DNA of 64,000 nt from Physcomitrium patens (taxonomy: Eukaryota > Streptophyta > Bryopsida > Funariales > Funariaceae), in the NCBI RefSeq assembly GCF_000002425.4, contig NC_037254.1, forward strand, positions 19,693,418 through 19,757,417. The letters run 5' to 3'. Under the pieces are notes generated by a model. The model was not told where the DNA came from, did not search any database, and was given only the letters and a program-made list of their open reading frames with translations. Position 1 is the stretch's first letter. Every line of letters begins with the position of its first letter. Below, piece after piece: positions 36,690 through 48,690 of the stretch. The position numbers and the translations under genes were made by a program.

Positions 36690-36940
36690 ACATCAAATAA
36701 ACAAATTATGTTTAACATCAAAAGTCACATCCTGTCAAATAAACAAATTATGATAAACGTCCAAAGTCACACCCTATCAAAGAGGTGCAACCCGTTTAGG
36801 TGCACCTTCCTCGAAAGCATAACCACATGTGTTAACACACAGAACACAATAACAATGTTTATTACTCACTACTACACTTAACGATTAATATAAACCCTAC
36901 ATATAAGTTCCAATACCAGCTTCAAAGTCTTGCAATAGTC
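36690..36940 (+). repeat. Copia 3' LTR remnant with internal 43-bp tandem duplication
   Basis: Follows the RNase H fragment and matches the decayed LTR at 12590-12760. A unit of about 43 bp ('tcaaataaacaaattatg...' to '...aagtcaca.cct') is repeated at about 36692-36735 and 36737-36778. It ends at 'ttccaataccagcttcaaag', a mutated form of the same LTR-end sequence. Confidence 0.5.
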
Positions 36941-37079
36941 CTTACTTCACATGATTTGTCACCACTGTTACCTCTGTGTCATAGGTCGTATGTCAAACTG
37001 ATATTGTTTGACAATGATGAAGTTCAGCTAGGCTCCTCCGTGGCATTCAAAAATTTGCTTACATCCTCAATTGTTATCT

Positions 37080-38774
37080 CCTGATCTGGTTTGTGATCTG
37101 CAAATGAATATGTATGAACCTATGGATTAGTGCATTCTCCTTTGCATAAAAATCCACAAAGTGCATCAAATATGTAGATGTTGACTTCAACTCAAGCAAA
37201 TAATGGTGTAACCGAAATTTTACAAATATAATGAACTTGATCAAGTTGTCAGCTTGAAACGTACCTGGAGTTAGGCAGCTGCTAACGACAACCAAATACA
37301 AGAACACTGGTTCGCAGGCATCTGCTGGAGCCTACTGGATCCTCATCATATTGTTGTTTACAAGGAAAAACCCTTGCCCCACTCCTGCAATGACCAAGTA
37401 TGAATGTAGCCAGGTGTTAGTCAGATCAATAAGGCAAAATTTGCACTAGATTTGTCATTAGATTGCTTCCGAAGCTGTATATAATTGTAAGAGACTTGCC
37501 TGCGCGAGAAACAGTTCTCTGCTTCGCCGTCGTCCAGCATCACTAGAGGGTAAATGAGCTCTGGTTTGGAGCATTTCATCGATTCATCCACAGATATTAC
37601 AGAGAAGTATCTTGCCATGTCACTTCAATCGTAAGCCGGACGCTGGTGTCATTGTTCACCTCATAACCACCTACGACAATATTGCCTCGACCATCCAGGT
37701 CTGGTTCGAATGCCATGTCCAATGGCAGGTGCAAGGCCCACAACGACTCCCAGTCAATTCAGCAATCTCAACCTTCACTTTGCACTTCTTGTCGCGTCTA
37801 GTCTTCATGGAGAGACTCTTCAGTTTGGAGGCCAACGGGTCCTCTCTCAATATCTCAACGCCAGGCTGCCAAATGAAACAACCGAGTCTATATCTCCACT
37901 GAAGTCTTAAAATCCACAATGCAATGTATGATCTATCTTGCTGCAAATTCTACATTAACTTCACTTGTCTGTCAGCAATCTTTGATACCTAAGTGACAAA
38001 GCAATTCACTGGACTTCAAACGATCAACAACATTTAGTAAATTTGTGTTAGTCCTATATTCCAGATTTGATGATGCAAAAGATAATACACAAAGTCAGAT
38101 CAAAACATGACGCTTAACCTTTTCTCACTTACCGGATACGTTCGGTCATAAACAACCACATTCTTAGAACTGGCATGATCAACCAAGTCTGGAGGCAACA
38201 GGATACAAATGCTTTGCACTATCTCCTTTCTGTAAGCCACCTCCGTCGTTGAATGCTTGCCAAACACAATGCCATTCACAATGCCATTCACCTTTCGCAA
38301 CGCTCTCACAGCCTCACACCATTTTGCCACATCAATTCGTTTGTCCTCGCTCTCATATTCTTTCCATGTAGACATCCACCGCTCCTTGATAGCCTGATCA
38401 TCAAGATCGTGAACTGATGACTTGAAGAACAGTGGGAGCAAGTTCAACGCTTGGTTTCCTGCTTGTTCAGCAGCATGACACTCCGACAACTCTATCATTG
38501 GCCACTTAGAAATTAAGTAATCTTGAGACAACACTATAACAGCAACATGACAATGTTGGGCTGCCTTTAAAATCAGAGGCGCAAATTCCTTCCCTTTAGG
38601 CAAACTGTTGAGTCTTCCATCAAAGAATGGAGAATAACCTTGAGCTTCAAGATCCACACAGAGTTGCTCTACAAAATCCTTCTGCCCTCTGCTATGACTT
38701 AAAAATATGTCATGCTTGCTGAGACCAAGCTTGATACTTGGGCTGCAAACTATGCAAAACGGTGAAAACCCCAC
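37080..38774 (-). CDS. TIR-domain protein, C-terminal exons uncertain
   Basis: Exon 1 (38774-38133, 214 codons) ends in phase 0 at a consensus donor CCG|GTAAGT. It holds a TIR domain from about residue 20 (KHDIFLSHSRG) to about 160. The putative NADase glutamate is E95 (SKWPMIELSE, the 'SkWCl.El' position of plant TIRs). TIR domains signal in immunity by cleaving NAD+ or by self-association. Exon 2 starts at 37940 after TTTGCAG and reads in phase (QDRSYIALWILRLQWRY). Coding-like sequence follows in another frame (WALHLPLDMAFEPDLDG, near 37720) and near 37618-37500 and 37400-37280. No NB-ARC or LRR motif is visible, so this is a TIR-plus-unknown protein or a decaying gene. Confidence 0.6.
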
Positions 38775-40249
38775 AGCTTAGGGTGCAAAACCCAACAACA
38801 TAGTAGGTGAAGATTAAATCTCTGAAAGAATATTGCATGCTACACTAGTAAAATTGGATATTGCATCCAGTGTTGTCTCGAGAGTGCAATTCAACAGGGG
38901 TGTCACATTAACCCATCCTCTCAATTCCTCAAATTCCCCAAACTTGGGGACTGCTCATAATCCACCTACAGAGGTAGATCGTGAGTTGTTTCCGACTTAC
39001 AGGAATGGGCTATTCTGACCAATGGTATTCCTGCTCTGCTGCACTTTGAAATGCCACACGTAGGGGGTGTCACACTCGGACTTTCATTGAGTTTCATAAA
39101 AAAAGTCGAGGAATGCTCATTATCTATCTGCCCCTAATTCTATATGCACATTCTGTATCACAATTTACGGTCCCTGCGCAAGAGGTTCACCAGGCATGAG
39201 AGAGAGTTTATCTCGAGCCAGCCATGCCCTAAGCATACAGATGAACTCTACAACTCCTCGTCAGATGTGCTCGGGTTGGTATGATTGGAAACCACTGCCA
39301 ATTATAGGTATGCATCGGTAGTTTCTCCACAAAGGCTTGAAACTGCCCAAGTGAAACTAGTAATTCGACCTAAAACTTCTCGCACTTGACTTGTCCATCC
39401 GCATATATAAAACTCCCAACCGACTACTACATACCCTTGAATTCACAAATGTTTCAATACCCGTCTTTCTCAATTCAGATATCAAATTCAACTACAGAGC
39501 GGTTTGACGCACCCACAAGATGTGCACAGGACCACGACAGCCTCAAATAAACGGCCTCAAACCATAGTACCCAGCATTCTTCCAAAATCAATCCACGCTA
39601 GCCAATATCCTGTGTCAAGTACTTCAATTTCAGACTGTCGTGATCCTGAGCGACATTTTAGTTAGGTAACTTAACGCAGCACGTCTGAAACATTCGAAGA
39701 GTGAAGTATTGACTACAAAAATTGACTCTCTTTCCCGCCTGGACTGTTCAAAAGAGACACGAGAGAGGTATACCTAGTCTACCAACTGTGACGCAGTTGT
39801 ACATGAGGATATGGGTTCCTGCTCCGCTCGCTAATCGCTCACAATTCAGGAGCGCAGTCAGGTGCTGGTCGAGACCTATGTTGTGTGTACAAGATGTGTT
39901 GTTGGCGAGGACTTTTCACCGATTTACAAAGGGAGATGGTACCATGTTGTGCTACAGTGGGTTTTTGAGTTGCAATTTTGGGATTGATGGCCGCTGCGCT
40001 TTAGAGGCTTCTAAGTATTCTGGAGCCCGCAGAGATTGCTTTTTGGTAATCTCTTGGTTACATTTAATTTTGTAAGGTTCAAAGTTGAACAGCTGCAGCT
40101 GAGGTGCAGGGTGCGAGCTGAATCAGATTCTGCGGTGTCTTTGACGAATACATTTTGGGTGTGCAAATTGAGACTTGCCACCTTGCAGACGATTGGAGTG
40201 CCCAAGGCAGTTTTTATCAAGTTTGGAGTTTTTGAGTCCTCTGCTTCAG
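38775..40249. promoter_or_regulatory. Divergent intergenic region between the TIR and CHAT genes
   Basis: About 1.4 kb of balanced composition separates the TIR start (minus) from the first supported CHAT exon (plus). Short open stretches at 38833-39018 and 39722-40075 show no domain. It probably contains promoters, 5' UTR and any missing 5' exons of the CHAT gene. No specific element is identified. Confidence 0.4.
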
Positions 40250-41640
40250 GTACCTTCACTTGAACCTGAATCTTCCCATGGCCTGGACCAAGCCCATGAA
40301 TTTGATGGCCAGTTCCCGAGGAAGGTAGCTTTCATGGCCGGCAATCCCATGCCAATGGGACTTGGATGTAACCAGCTACCTGGTGCTGAGAAGGAAGCCA
40401 AGGACGTGGCAAGACTTTTCAGAATCAAGCCGTGTGTTGGGACAGATATGACCAAGCAAGCTGTCCTAGGTGAATATTCCAAACAAAAGAGGGTTGAAGA
40501 AACGCCCCAAATCCTCACCGCTGGGGAGATAACCGGTTTGGAAGGAGACATTTCTGCTGGACTGGTAGTGTTGAGTGCCTGTGAGTCAGGTTTGGGCGAA
40601 TCAACTTCCGGGGAGGGCCTGTTGGGATTGGGAAGGGCTCTTCTTCAAGCGGGAGGAGTAACTGCAATCCTCACTCTGTGGAAAGTGAATGATACGTTCA
40701 CTTGTGATTTTGTAACCAGTAAGTATCCATTCATGTCATGATCAGTCAAACATTCCAGTGGAAATTCTTTGGTTATAAATGTTCCAGCCTCAAATAATAC
40801 GACAGTAAATAATAAGCCAGTGCTTGATGCAACCGTTTTAACAAAATTTAGGGGACATCTTGAGTTTTTGAAGTGTTGTCTCTCCTGCTTTTTAGTGTGA
40901 TCATTATGATGATGAAAGCCAAGTCGTTGCTTGTCGTCTGCAGCAAATGCTTAGAAACAGTATGATATTACTAAGCGTCTAATTACCATCTAATTGTACA
41001 ACTAGCCAAGTTTACGACTTCTATGATGTTTATGTTAAAGTTCTCACCATCTTGTGCATTGTGCAGAACTGTTCAAAGAGTTGCTCAGTGTCGAGTCGGA
41101 GGGCAGGAGTGTGAGCGAATGTATGCGGACAGTGGTGCTCTTCATGATTCGCCATAACCACCCCGTTAAGCACTGGGCACCGTTCACAATAATGGGTTCT
41201 CCAACTCTGCAATTATTCAAGCCTGAAAAGAGCTTGTCATTCTCAGGCTTACATGGGTGTTCAACACCAATTTCAATGCACTTGGATTATTCGGCAATGT
41301 TGAGATGACAGAGTTATACGTTAAGTCCTCCCCCATCCCCAAAGATGAAAGTTTTGCAGAACAAACTTAGAGATTTGCTCAACACAATTTTTGCCACGAA
41401 AACGAACAATGCATTGTGTTTTCGATCAGCCAATAAGGTGCCCATGTGATGTCGGGATGTGATCAGAGAGCCTCAAACTTTGGACGTCCCCGAAGCTGGC
41501 CGAGCTCCTCCGAACCCACCCTTGGTTTGCCCAAGATGCTGAGTCCTTCTCCCAAGTCGGAAATGCTTTGGTGCTTGTGTATGAGATTGTCGAGGATTAC
41601 TATTTACAAGAAAACAAGAGGTGGGCGAGTTCAATAAACG
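40250..41640 (+). pseudogene. CHAT-fold (caspase-like) protein, probably truncated and inactive
   Basis: Exon 40250-40718 follows CTTCAG and splices in phase to 41067 (GTAAGT donor, GTGCAG acceptor). Motifs: VAFMAGNPMPMG, LPGAEKEAKDVARLF, catalytic-Cys block VVLSACESGLGE, then GEGLLGLGRALLQAGG and LTLWKVND. Exon 2 gives GRSVSECMRT and KHWAPFTIMG, the end of the fold. CHAT domains are C50/caspase-related proteases, often with TPR repeats upstream. Here the segment that should carry the catalytic His (usually 'ihfatHG') is missing between GEYSKQ and TAGEIT, and no TPR exons are seen. Coding-like sequence continues (MTELYVKSSPIPKDESFAEQ near 41307, and LKLWTSPKLAELLRTHPWFA near 41470, ending about 41640) with stops between. 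Confidence 0.65.
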
Positions 41641-41649
41641 GATAACTAT

Positions 41650-43460
41650 AATGAGACCTCCCTATTCTAAGAATATTATAGATATGGCATCTTGTGGTCT
41701 TATTTTATATATGAGTATAGGATGAAGATTCGTGAAAGAGTGTTTATTAGCCTTGCCTCTAAAAAAGATGTTTAGTGGCTAAGAAGTTAGACTAACTTTA
41801 TTTATCAAGGATTATTTTACAATCTTTTAAGGCCTTCATCACAACTATGTCAAGTTAGTTTATATTATATTCTTGAGCATGTTCTTTTGGATAAGATGAT
41901 TGTACATAAAATTGCTATCAAGTTGTGGTTTTTGGATTTGGAAAATACAATAAGATAATATTTTTAATATCCTAATAAATGATCATTATATTTTGATTTG
42001 CTCTTACCCATTAAAAATTTGATGCAAATTGTAAATATTTTCTTTGAAAAAGGCAAATGTAAAATTTAACTATTATGGATTTTTTGTCCTTGCAAATTAC
42101 AATGGATAGATATTGCACTTTATTACCAAAATGGTCAAAAAATACCTAATATTTATTTTAAGACATCCAAAAATATTAGAAAAATTGTATGGATTTTTTT
42201 AATATTATTAGTATTTTTTTGAGTAATTTTAAATTTTTAGATATTTCTATAAATAAAAAAATTGTAATAAATTTAAACATTTTAACTTGTAGTAATGTTG
42301 TATTGTGTGAAAAACAGCTTGCAAATGCACTCAATATTTGGTAGTAGAAATCAACCTAAGATAAATCCTAGGAACATCTTGTCACTCTCTATTCAATTCC
42401 AAATAAACCTTATTCAATCTTTAATGACCATAATTAAATCCTAAAGAATTCACAATCAATAAAAATAAATTATAGATAAATTATAACCAATGTTAGATAA
42501 ATCTTCTAAAAAATACTAAAACAATATAAGGAATCCTTAAAAAAAATCCTTTCAATATCTTTAATCAAGTTCTAATTAACCTCAAAAAAATCTTTAAGAA
42601 AATTTTAATAAATGCTAATTAATTATTAAGTAAATCCCAATAAATTCTAATCAAATTTTAGTAAAATCTAATGAAATCTTAGAGATATTCTATGTAAATT
42701 CTAATTAGATCCTAATCAAATTCTAATTAATCCTAATTTATCCAAATCAAGCTTTATAATTGATTTGAAACTTCAATAAGTATCAATTCAACATTTTGAT
42801 CTTGATTCAAAAGTTTCATATTTGTTTATAACAAGTGCACAAAATTTGAAGTAACCCAAATTTATAAATTGGGAGAAAAATCTTGTAATCCTCTCAAGTC
42901 TTGGCAATCATATTTTTCCAATCTTTATATCAATATTCCAGCATTAATTGCTCATACATAAATGGTTCACTTACTCTAAAACTTTGCATAAACTTTTAAA
43001 ATTAAGTCAACTATTAGCTTGCAAAAAAAATCATTTTAATTCAATGAGCAAATTACTTTAAAATATAGAACTCTTCATTAGCCTTCAAAATCTAATTTTT
43101 AAGATGCTACCTCATTTGTATTTCAAAAACCTTTAACCTAACTATCTAATTAATCTCATTTTAAAACATACATTTAGTACATTTATGTTTACAAATCTAC
43201 AAATTTTTACTTATCATTCTGCTATAAAATTCACATAATTCATCAAAATGTAACCCTTTATTGTGTTACAAAAAAATAATCATCTTTAACAATACAAACT
43301 TTGTAAGGCTCTTACAAATTTATCATCTACTCAAATTTTTTTAAAACCACACTTACAAAAATCTTATCAAGTTTACTACCTAACTCGTTTCACAATCAAG
43401 AAAAAATATTTACATTTATTTTGAGTATGCAAACTTGTGTATTGAGGTTTAGTTTACAAT
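41650..43460. other. AT-rich debris with AAATCCTAA-like array
   Basis: No ORF of note. 42350-42770 is another irregular 'aaatcctaatcaaattctaa' array. The remainder looks like decayed retroelement sequence. Confidence 0.45.
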
Positions 43461-43469
43461 CAATGTTAT

Positions 43470-44330
43470 ATTATAACATGACTAATGAATGAAAGAAAAA
43501 TATATATATATATATATATATATACTATAGAATAGCTTACTAAAAATATAGTAGCAAATTACTTTAGAAACATAGACAATTATTAGGAAGTTAGTAAAAA
43601 ATATTTAGTACTAATGTTATTTTTTGTTAAAAAATAGGTTAAAAAAATAATATTATAGGCATCTTTAGATAAAAGTAAAGACTAGCTTTTAGCAAAAGTT
43701 ACATATAAAACCTTAGATTAGTACTTAATAAGAACTGGTTGTGAATCAAGATTGAAACCAAATCTTAAGTCACAAGATTGTATGCCTATGATAGATAGGA
43801 TCTTCTTTTACTAATTAGAAAGTAGGATTTATAAACAAACTAAAAAGGGTTTTCTAAAGCATTTATTTAAAATAGAATTGAATAAATAATGACATTATAA
43901 GAGCTTTGCATAATTAGGATTATTTTTGGTAACTTTGTATTTTTCTACAATAAAAAAGAGATTACATTCTGATGAATTGTATGAATTTTGTACCATATCT
44001 ATAAGTAAAAATTTGTAAATATATAAATTTAGTTATGTTGGATGAATGTTGTAGTATTAAATTACATTAGAAGATCAAATCAAACAAAATTAAAATTGAA
44101 GAGAAATAAAGTCTTGAAAATTTATTTTTGAAGGTCATTGAGAGTTACTATTTTTTTTTTCAATTAGATTATTATTATTATTATTTATGCTAATGGCTTA
44201 ATTAGTTTTCAACATTTAGGAAATTTTTTAAAACAAGTAAATAGTTTTTAAAAGTTTTATTGTTGCTGAAAGATTGATACCAAGGTTGGAGAAGGAGGAC
44301 TAAAAAGGTTAGGAGTTTTTTCTCTCAATC
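43470..44330. repeat. Dispersed AT-rich repeat, copy 2
   Basis: Direct diverged match to 10300-11240. It includes a (TA)n run at 43501-43524 and ends at GATTGATACCAAGGTTGG, which on the minus strand resembles a tRNA-Met primer binding site (TTGGTATCAATC). This suggests the interior edge of a minus-strand LTR element. Confidence 0.55.
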
Positions 44331-46588
44331 TATAAGTTTAGTTGACTTCAAATTTTTTATGGTTTTTTTAAATAGTAAATTGAGAAGTGATTTTTTTTTG
44401 AATTTAAATCAACAAATAAAGTAAAAATTATTGAAGTTTTAAATCTACTACAAAGATTACTTAAGATTTTATTAATGTTTTTTAGAATTTATTTAAGATT
44501 TAGTTAAAATTTTATTATTTATAATATTTATTTATTTATTTAATTTTTAAAATAATTAATTAATATTTAATTATTAGATAATTAAGATTCAATAAGGATT
44601 TACTTATGATTTCTTTGGAATTGGCTAAGAGTTTAGCAAGATTTTTTGAAGTTTCTTTTACAAATTTTTTAAGGTATTTTTAGGATTGATTAGGATTTTT
44701 TCTTAACTTGAGAATATACTATGGTAATTATATTAGAATTAAGAATCAATATCATAGCATCTATGTAATTCTATAATAACAAAGTGAACTTTGAAGACTC
44801 AATTTGATGTAGAGTATCTTATAAATGATATAATAGTGCGGCTTAAGGAGATTTGTCATGATCAAAATTTATGCAAATTACATTCTTCATTAAGTTGAAT
44901 AGTTGCTACAAACAGCAAAGAATTATTGCCCAAAGGAGTCTTGTGTTTTGTTTAAAGATTGTAATCACTTGTCTGTTATTGATTTTGATTGGTTTGTCTA
45001 ATGTCACTCTTTTGTTATTCCAACATGTAATTTTAAATGTCTATATTAGAGTTTGTATTTTGCAAAGTTATTATGGTTGAGCATTACAAGGGGTAGGTGG
45101 GAGGAATTTGGTTTCTTTTGTTTTTCATATTGGACAATAAATTCCTTTATTATAAAGAAAAATAAGAATAAAAATAATGATATTTTTTTATAATTACATT
45201 TTCTATAAATGTGGTCAAGTCACAAGACATTTAATCAATATTATTACCACTAAATGGATGCATGATTCACATAGGAAGAATTAACTTACAAGTGAATCAA
45301 ACTATTTTTGATTGTGGAAATCTTTAAAATATGTCTACTAGGCCATATATTATATATATAATTAAGGTAATAAGGTATTAATGATTAGCACAAGTTGGTT
45401 TCCAGGAACATATTCAATGTGCATATTGCAATAATACAACACAGTTGTTAATCCAAATAATCTAAAGAAAACACATACATCTGCAAAATAATTAAAAACT
45501 GCATATACAAAAAACAATAAATGTATGTATGTATGTATGTATGTATGTATGCATCATAGTAAGGGATGTCAAATAAAGTTATATGACTTTTTGGGTTTGG
45601 TTTTTTGTTTTTTCTATATTTATTACATTCAAATTTTATTTATCAAATTTTTTTACTGATTTATAGTGAAGATTCAACTTTTTTAATAAAAAAAAACTAA
45701 AAAGATGATAATATTTTAAAATATCTTAAGGTCAATTGTCTTCTATGTGTATTTCTGATAATTATTTATCGTCCTAAAATTTTATCATCGTAATCAAAAT
45801 TTTGAAGGATTTAAAAAATATTAAAAAAAAAAAGTATGTAGAGAGAATACACCATTTTATTATCGATCAAACAAAAAATAATAGAGATTTGCAAACAATG
45901 TAATAAAAAGTGCCAAAAGAGTGTGGTTATAGTTTTTTTTGTTTTCTTTTTTTGGTTGAGATGCTCATTGTAAATAAGGATCAAAATTAGATTAATAGCT
46001 ATCTGTTCATAAATTGAAAATCTTTGATTTTAGAAAAATTGAAGATTACAACAAAGAAAAGTGGAGGAATGAAATTGTATATTTCAGAACTGATTGAATA
46101 TTTTTCAAGCAATTTGGATGAAAAATCAAATAACACTTGACAAATTGTTTTGTTGATGACATAATAATGCAATATGTACTTATTATTCCCACAACCCATC
46201 AACAACTTATATTTTCTGATAAAAAGATTAAACAACAAGTTTGGTCAACAAAAGAGAATAATACTATCCTAATACATAAAATACATATATACACGTAAAC
46301 AACTAGTGTAATGATACACATGCCACAAGAAGAAAAATAAAGTAAAATAAAATAAATACAAATAAGACAATGTTATCACAAATAGGTGCATAATCAAAGA
46401 CATCTATATATTAAGAAAGCTTAGATATAAAACAAAGACATAAAGAAACATTTGCATTGGTCAAAATCAAAGAAATTGTTGTTATGACCACCAACACAAA
46501 ACCTTGCATAACCTCCAGTTTATTATCTATAAATAACTATTGTGAGCCTTACATGTGTTTCCACTAGTAACATATAAATATAAATATA
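44331..46588. other. AT-rich intergenic DNA
   Basis: No supported gene. Contains a reverse-complement AAATCCTAA-like array (about 44400-44720) and an ATGT microsatellite. The short open stretches here have no domain or codon bias. Confidence 0.45.
45521..45553 (+). repeat. (ATGT)n microsatellite
   Basis: Eight perfect ATGT units in a row, ending ATGCATC. Spacers and palindromic repeats are absent, so it is not a CRISPR array. Confidence 0.9.
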
Positions 46589-46789
46589 GAGGAATGTTAA
46601 ATAGACCCATGCTTTTACTAAATAGATCCACTCTTAATGAAGAATATGTTAATCCTGATGAATGTGGTCAGTTTTTATTGGTTATAGATCTAATATTGGA
46701 GAAATGAAATTAGAAATCATTATTTTTTTCATGATGGTTAGAATGGGTGGATTGATTTAGAAAAAACATGGGTCTATTTAATATTCCCC
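46589..46789. mobile_element. Stowaway/Tc1-mariner-like MITE
   Basis: A 201-bp element with long terminal inverted repeats: left GAGGAATGTTAAATAGACCC, right end ...GGGTCTATTTAATATTCCCC. The match extends inward to about 45 bp ('ctaaatagatccac' against 'gtggattgatttag'). It is flanked by the dinucleotide TA on both sides (46587-46588 and 46790-46791), as expected for TA target duplication. It is non-coding. Confidence 0.85.
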
Positions 46790-46899
46790 TAAATATGTAT
46801 ACATTTAAAATTAAAATTAAAATAAATAAATAATATGCATATTTACACAAGTTTTTTTTATGAAAAATAATAGTACTATTATTTAGATAAATGTAAAAC

Positions 46900-48690
46900 T
46901 CTGTTAATTCACGTTATAAAATTGCGACGCACAAGATTCCGGTGGTGGTGCGGAGCTGGCTGCCGGGCGAGCAAGTTCTGGAGCGTCACCGCCGCGGCTG
47001 CTGCCGCGGCCCGATTGGGAAGAAGCAATGCGTCGATCGTGCGCCGTGACGAAATCCGCGCCACCTTCCAGCATAACAGAATCAATCCCGCGTTCGTTAT
47101 CAGATTCTGGATGCACTTTTGCAGCGCAACTCGCACATGAGAGAGGGTACAATCCCCACGCTGAGTGCACCCCACTCCCCAACGGTAAAAATGGAAAGGG
47201 AGGCTTGCACGCGCGTACAAAATCGGGGCTGGAGGTGAGTGTAATAATCTCTCGCGTGTCGCAGCAGCGTAGGAACCGTAATGGGCTATGGCGGCAGTAA
47301 AAGGGCCCACTCACTGCCAGAGAAAGGAACGAGAACTAGAGGCGAAGGAAACATACACAGGAAAGAAATCGGTTGAACGTGGCTATGGGCTGAGTGCTAG
47401 GCTTGCAAGCGGCCACCGTGTTGCCTGTGTCGTGGCCTTCTCCTTCCCAGTCTCTCGCCTTCCGTCTCTCGGTCAGACTCCATAAATTGCTCGTCCGCCT
47501 CTCCCCCACGATATCTCTGGCTCCCGTCATTGCTAAACTCCCCAATCAATCATCAACAAGCAGTCTTAGCCTGACTGTCTGGGATAGGGTGACGCCCACA
47601 AACGGTCAATTCAATCTTAGGATGTCGTGGCGGAGAGCCAGTGACGAGGAAAAAATTAGTAGTAGCAGGAGGTGATTGAATGTGGTAATCTGCGGTGAGT
47701 GACCGAGGATTGGAGGCTGGTGGAGCGGTTGGAGCGATCATTCGCGGGGAGAGTGGTGAAGGAATGGCTAGATTGAGTGCGCGTTGCTTGAGTCTGATTG
47801 ATAGTGGGGGCAGCAGGGACTCGCACTCAACTCGAGTGTAAATGTTTACTGATGTGTTTCTCCCAGACTCCACTGTTTGCATCCTCCCAAGTTGTCGCTC
47901 AGTTGTCATCAGGGGGCGTTGCCGGCGTCGGTGAGGCGCGCGGGGGGCGGTCGTGGTCGTCTCTGACACAGGGGAGAACAGATACTCTACCGAATTGAGC
48001 TAATGCGCTCAGTAATTGCTCACAATCAGTCGGACAACTGCGCTCTCTCGGGTTTTGCGAATTCCGTGGAGCAATAAGACGGGTTTTCAATGAGCATTGT
48101 GATGATTCAGTAGGAGCTAAAGGCTGGGATTGGGTAGAATACCTCATTCTGGATGTGAGCCAAGAAGGGAGTTGAATTCTGCATCGTCGAATTCGTGCTT
48201 ACTTGTGTGCTACTCATGATCGCCATCATCGGGGAAGGTCAGAAGGTGGCGGTTGAGTCCAATTCAAGATGTGGGACATCAGTATCGTGCTTGGGAGGAA
48301 GTTGTCGGGGAGAGATTGCAGTTCAAATCGTGGTATAGAAAGTTCTATCCTCTTCCTAGTGTATGACATATCTTCCGTCTCTTACCTCGCAGTGATGTAA
48401 CTATTTCTACAATCCAAGTTCGTTGAATCCTTTGCAATCTACTCAGAGTATCAAGAGATATGTAACAATTCTTGCAATAGCATATTCAACCTCCAGGTTG
48501 TTTAGCAAGCCCTTTCTCTAAGCAGGAGAGTAATCGTCCGTCTAGTTGAAGTCAACAGCTCTCGGAGTCACACGGAAGCAAACCTTGTCTTTCTTGTGAG
48601 AACCTATAAGAGAATTTTGAAGGTTGTTTTTGTGATTTTGTAATTTTGTGGGTAGTGGCTAAACCTTAGTTAGTTTCCTGTTACGTCCAG
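46900..48690 (+). promoter_or_regulatory. Upstream region and probable 5' UTR/intron of the RUP-like gene
   Basis: Composition jumps to GC-rich at about 46920 (CGCCGCGGCTGCTGCCGCGG near 46990). Overlapping open stretches on both strands reflect GC content and carry no domain. The main ORF has no in-frame ATG before residue about 124, and 48684-48690 reads CGTCCAG, a possible splice acceptor. An upstream coding exon in this region is therefore likely, but I could not fix it. Confidence 0.45.

Noticed and set aside
37612..37910. Plus-strand ORFs opposite the TIR gene's second exon
   Set aside because: They overlap minus-strand sequence that splices in phase with the TIR exon; no motif on the plus strand.
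45521..45553. Short regular repeat as a CRISPR array
   Set aside because: It is a simple ATGT microsatellite without spacers, in a eukaryotic genome.
46904..47314. Long overlapping ORFs on both strands with poly-Ala runs
   Set aside because: They come from high GC and a GCC/GCG repeat. No domain, no consistent frame and no neighbour support. Treated as upstream region of the RUP-like gene.
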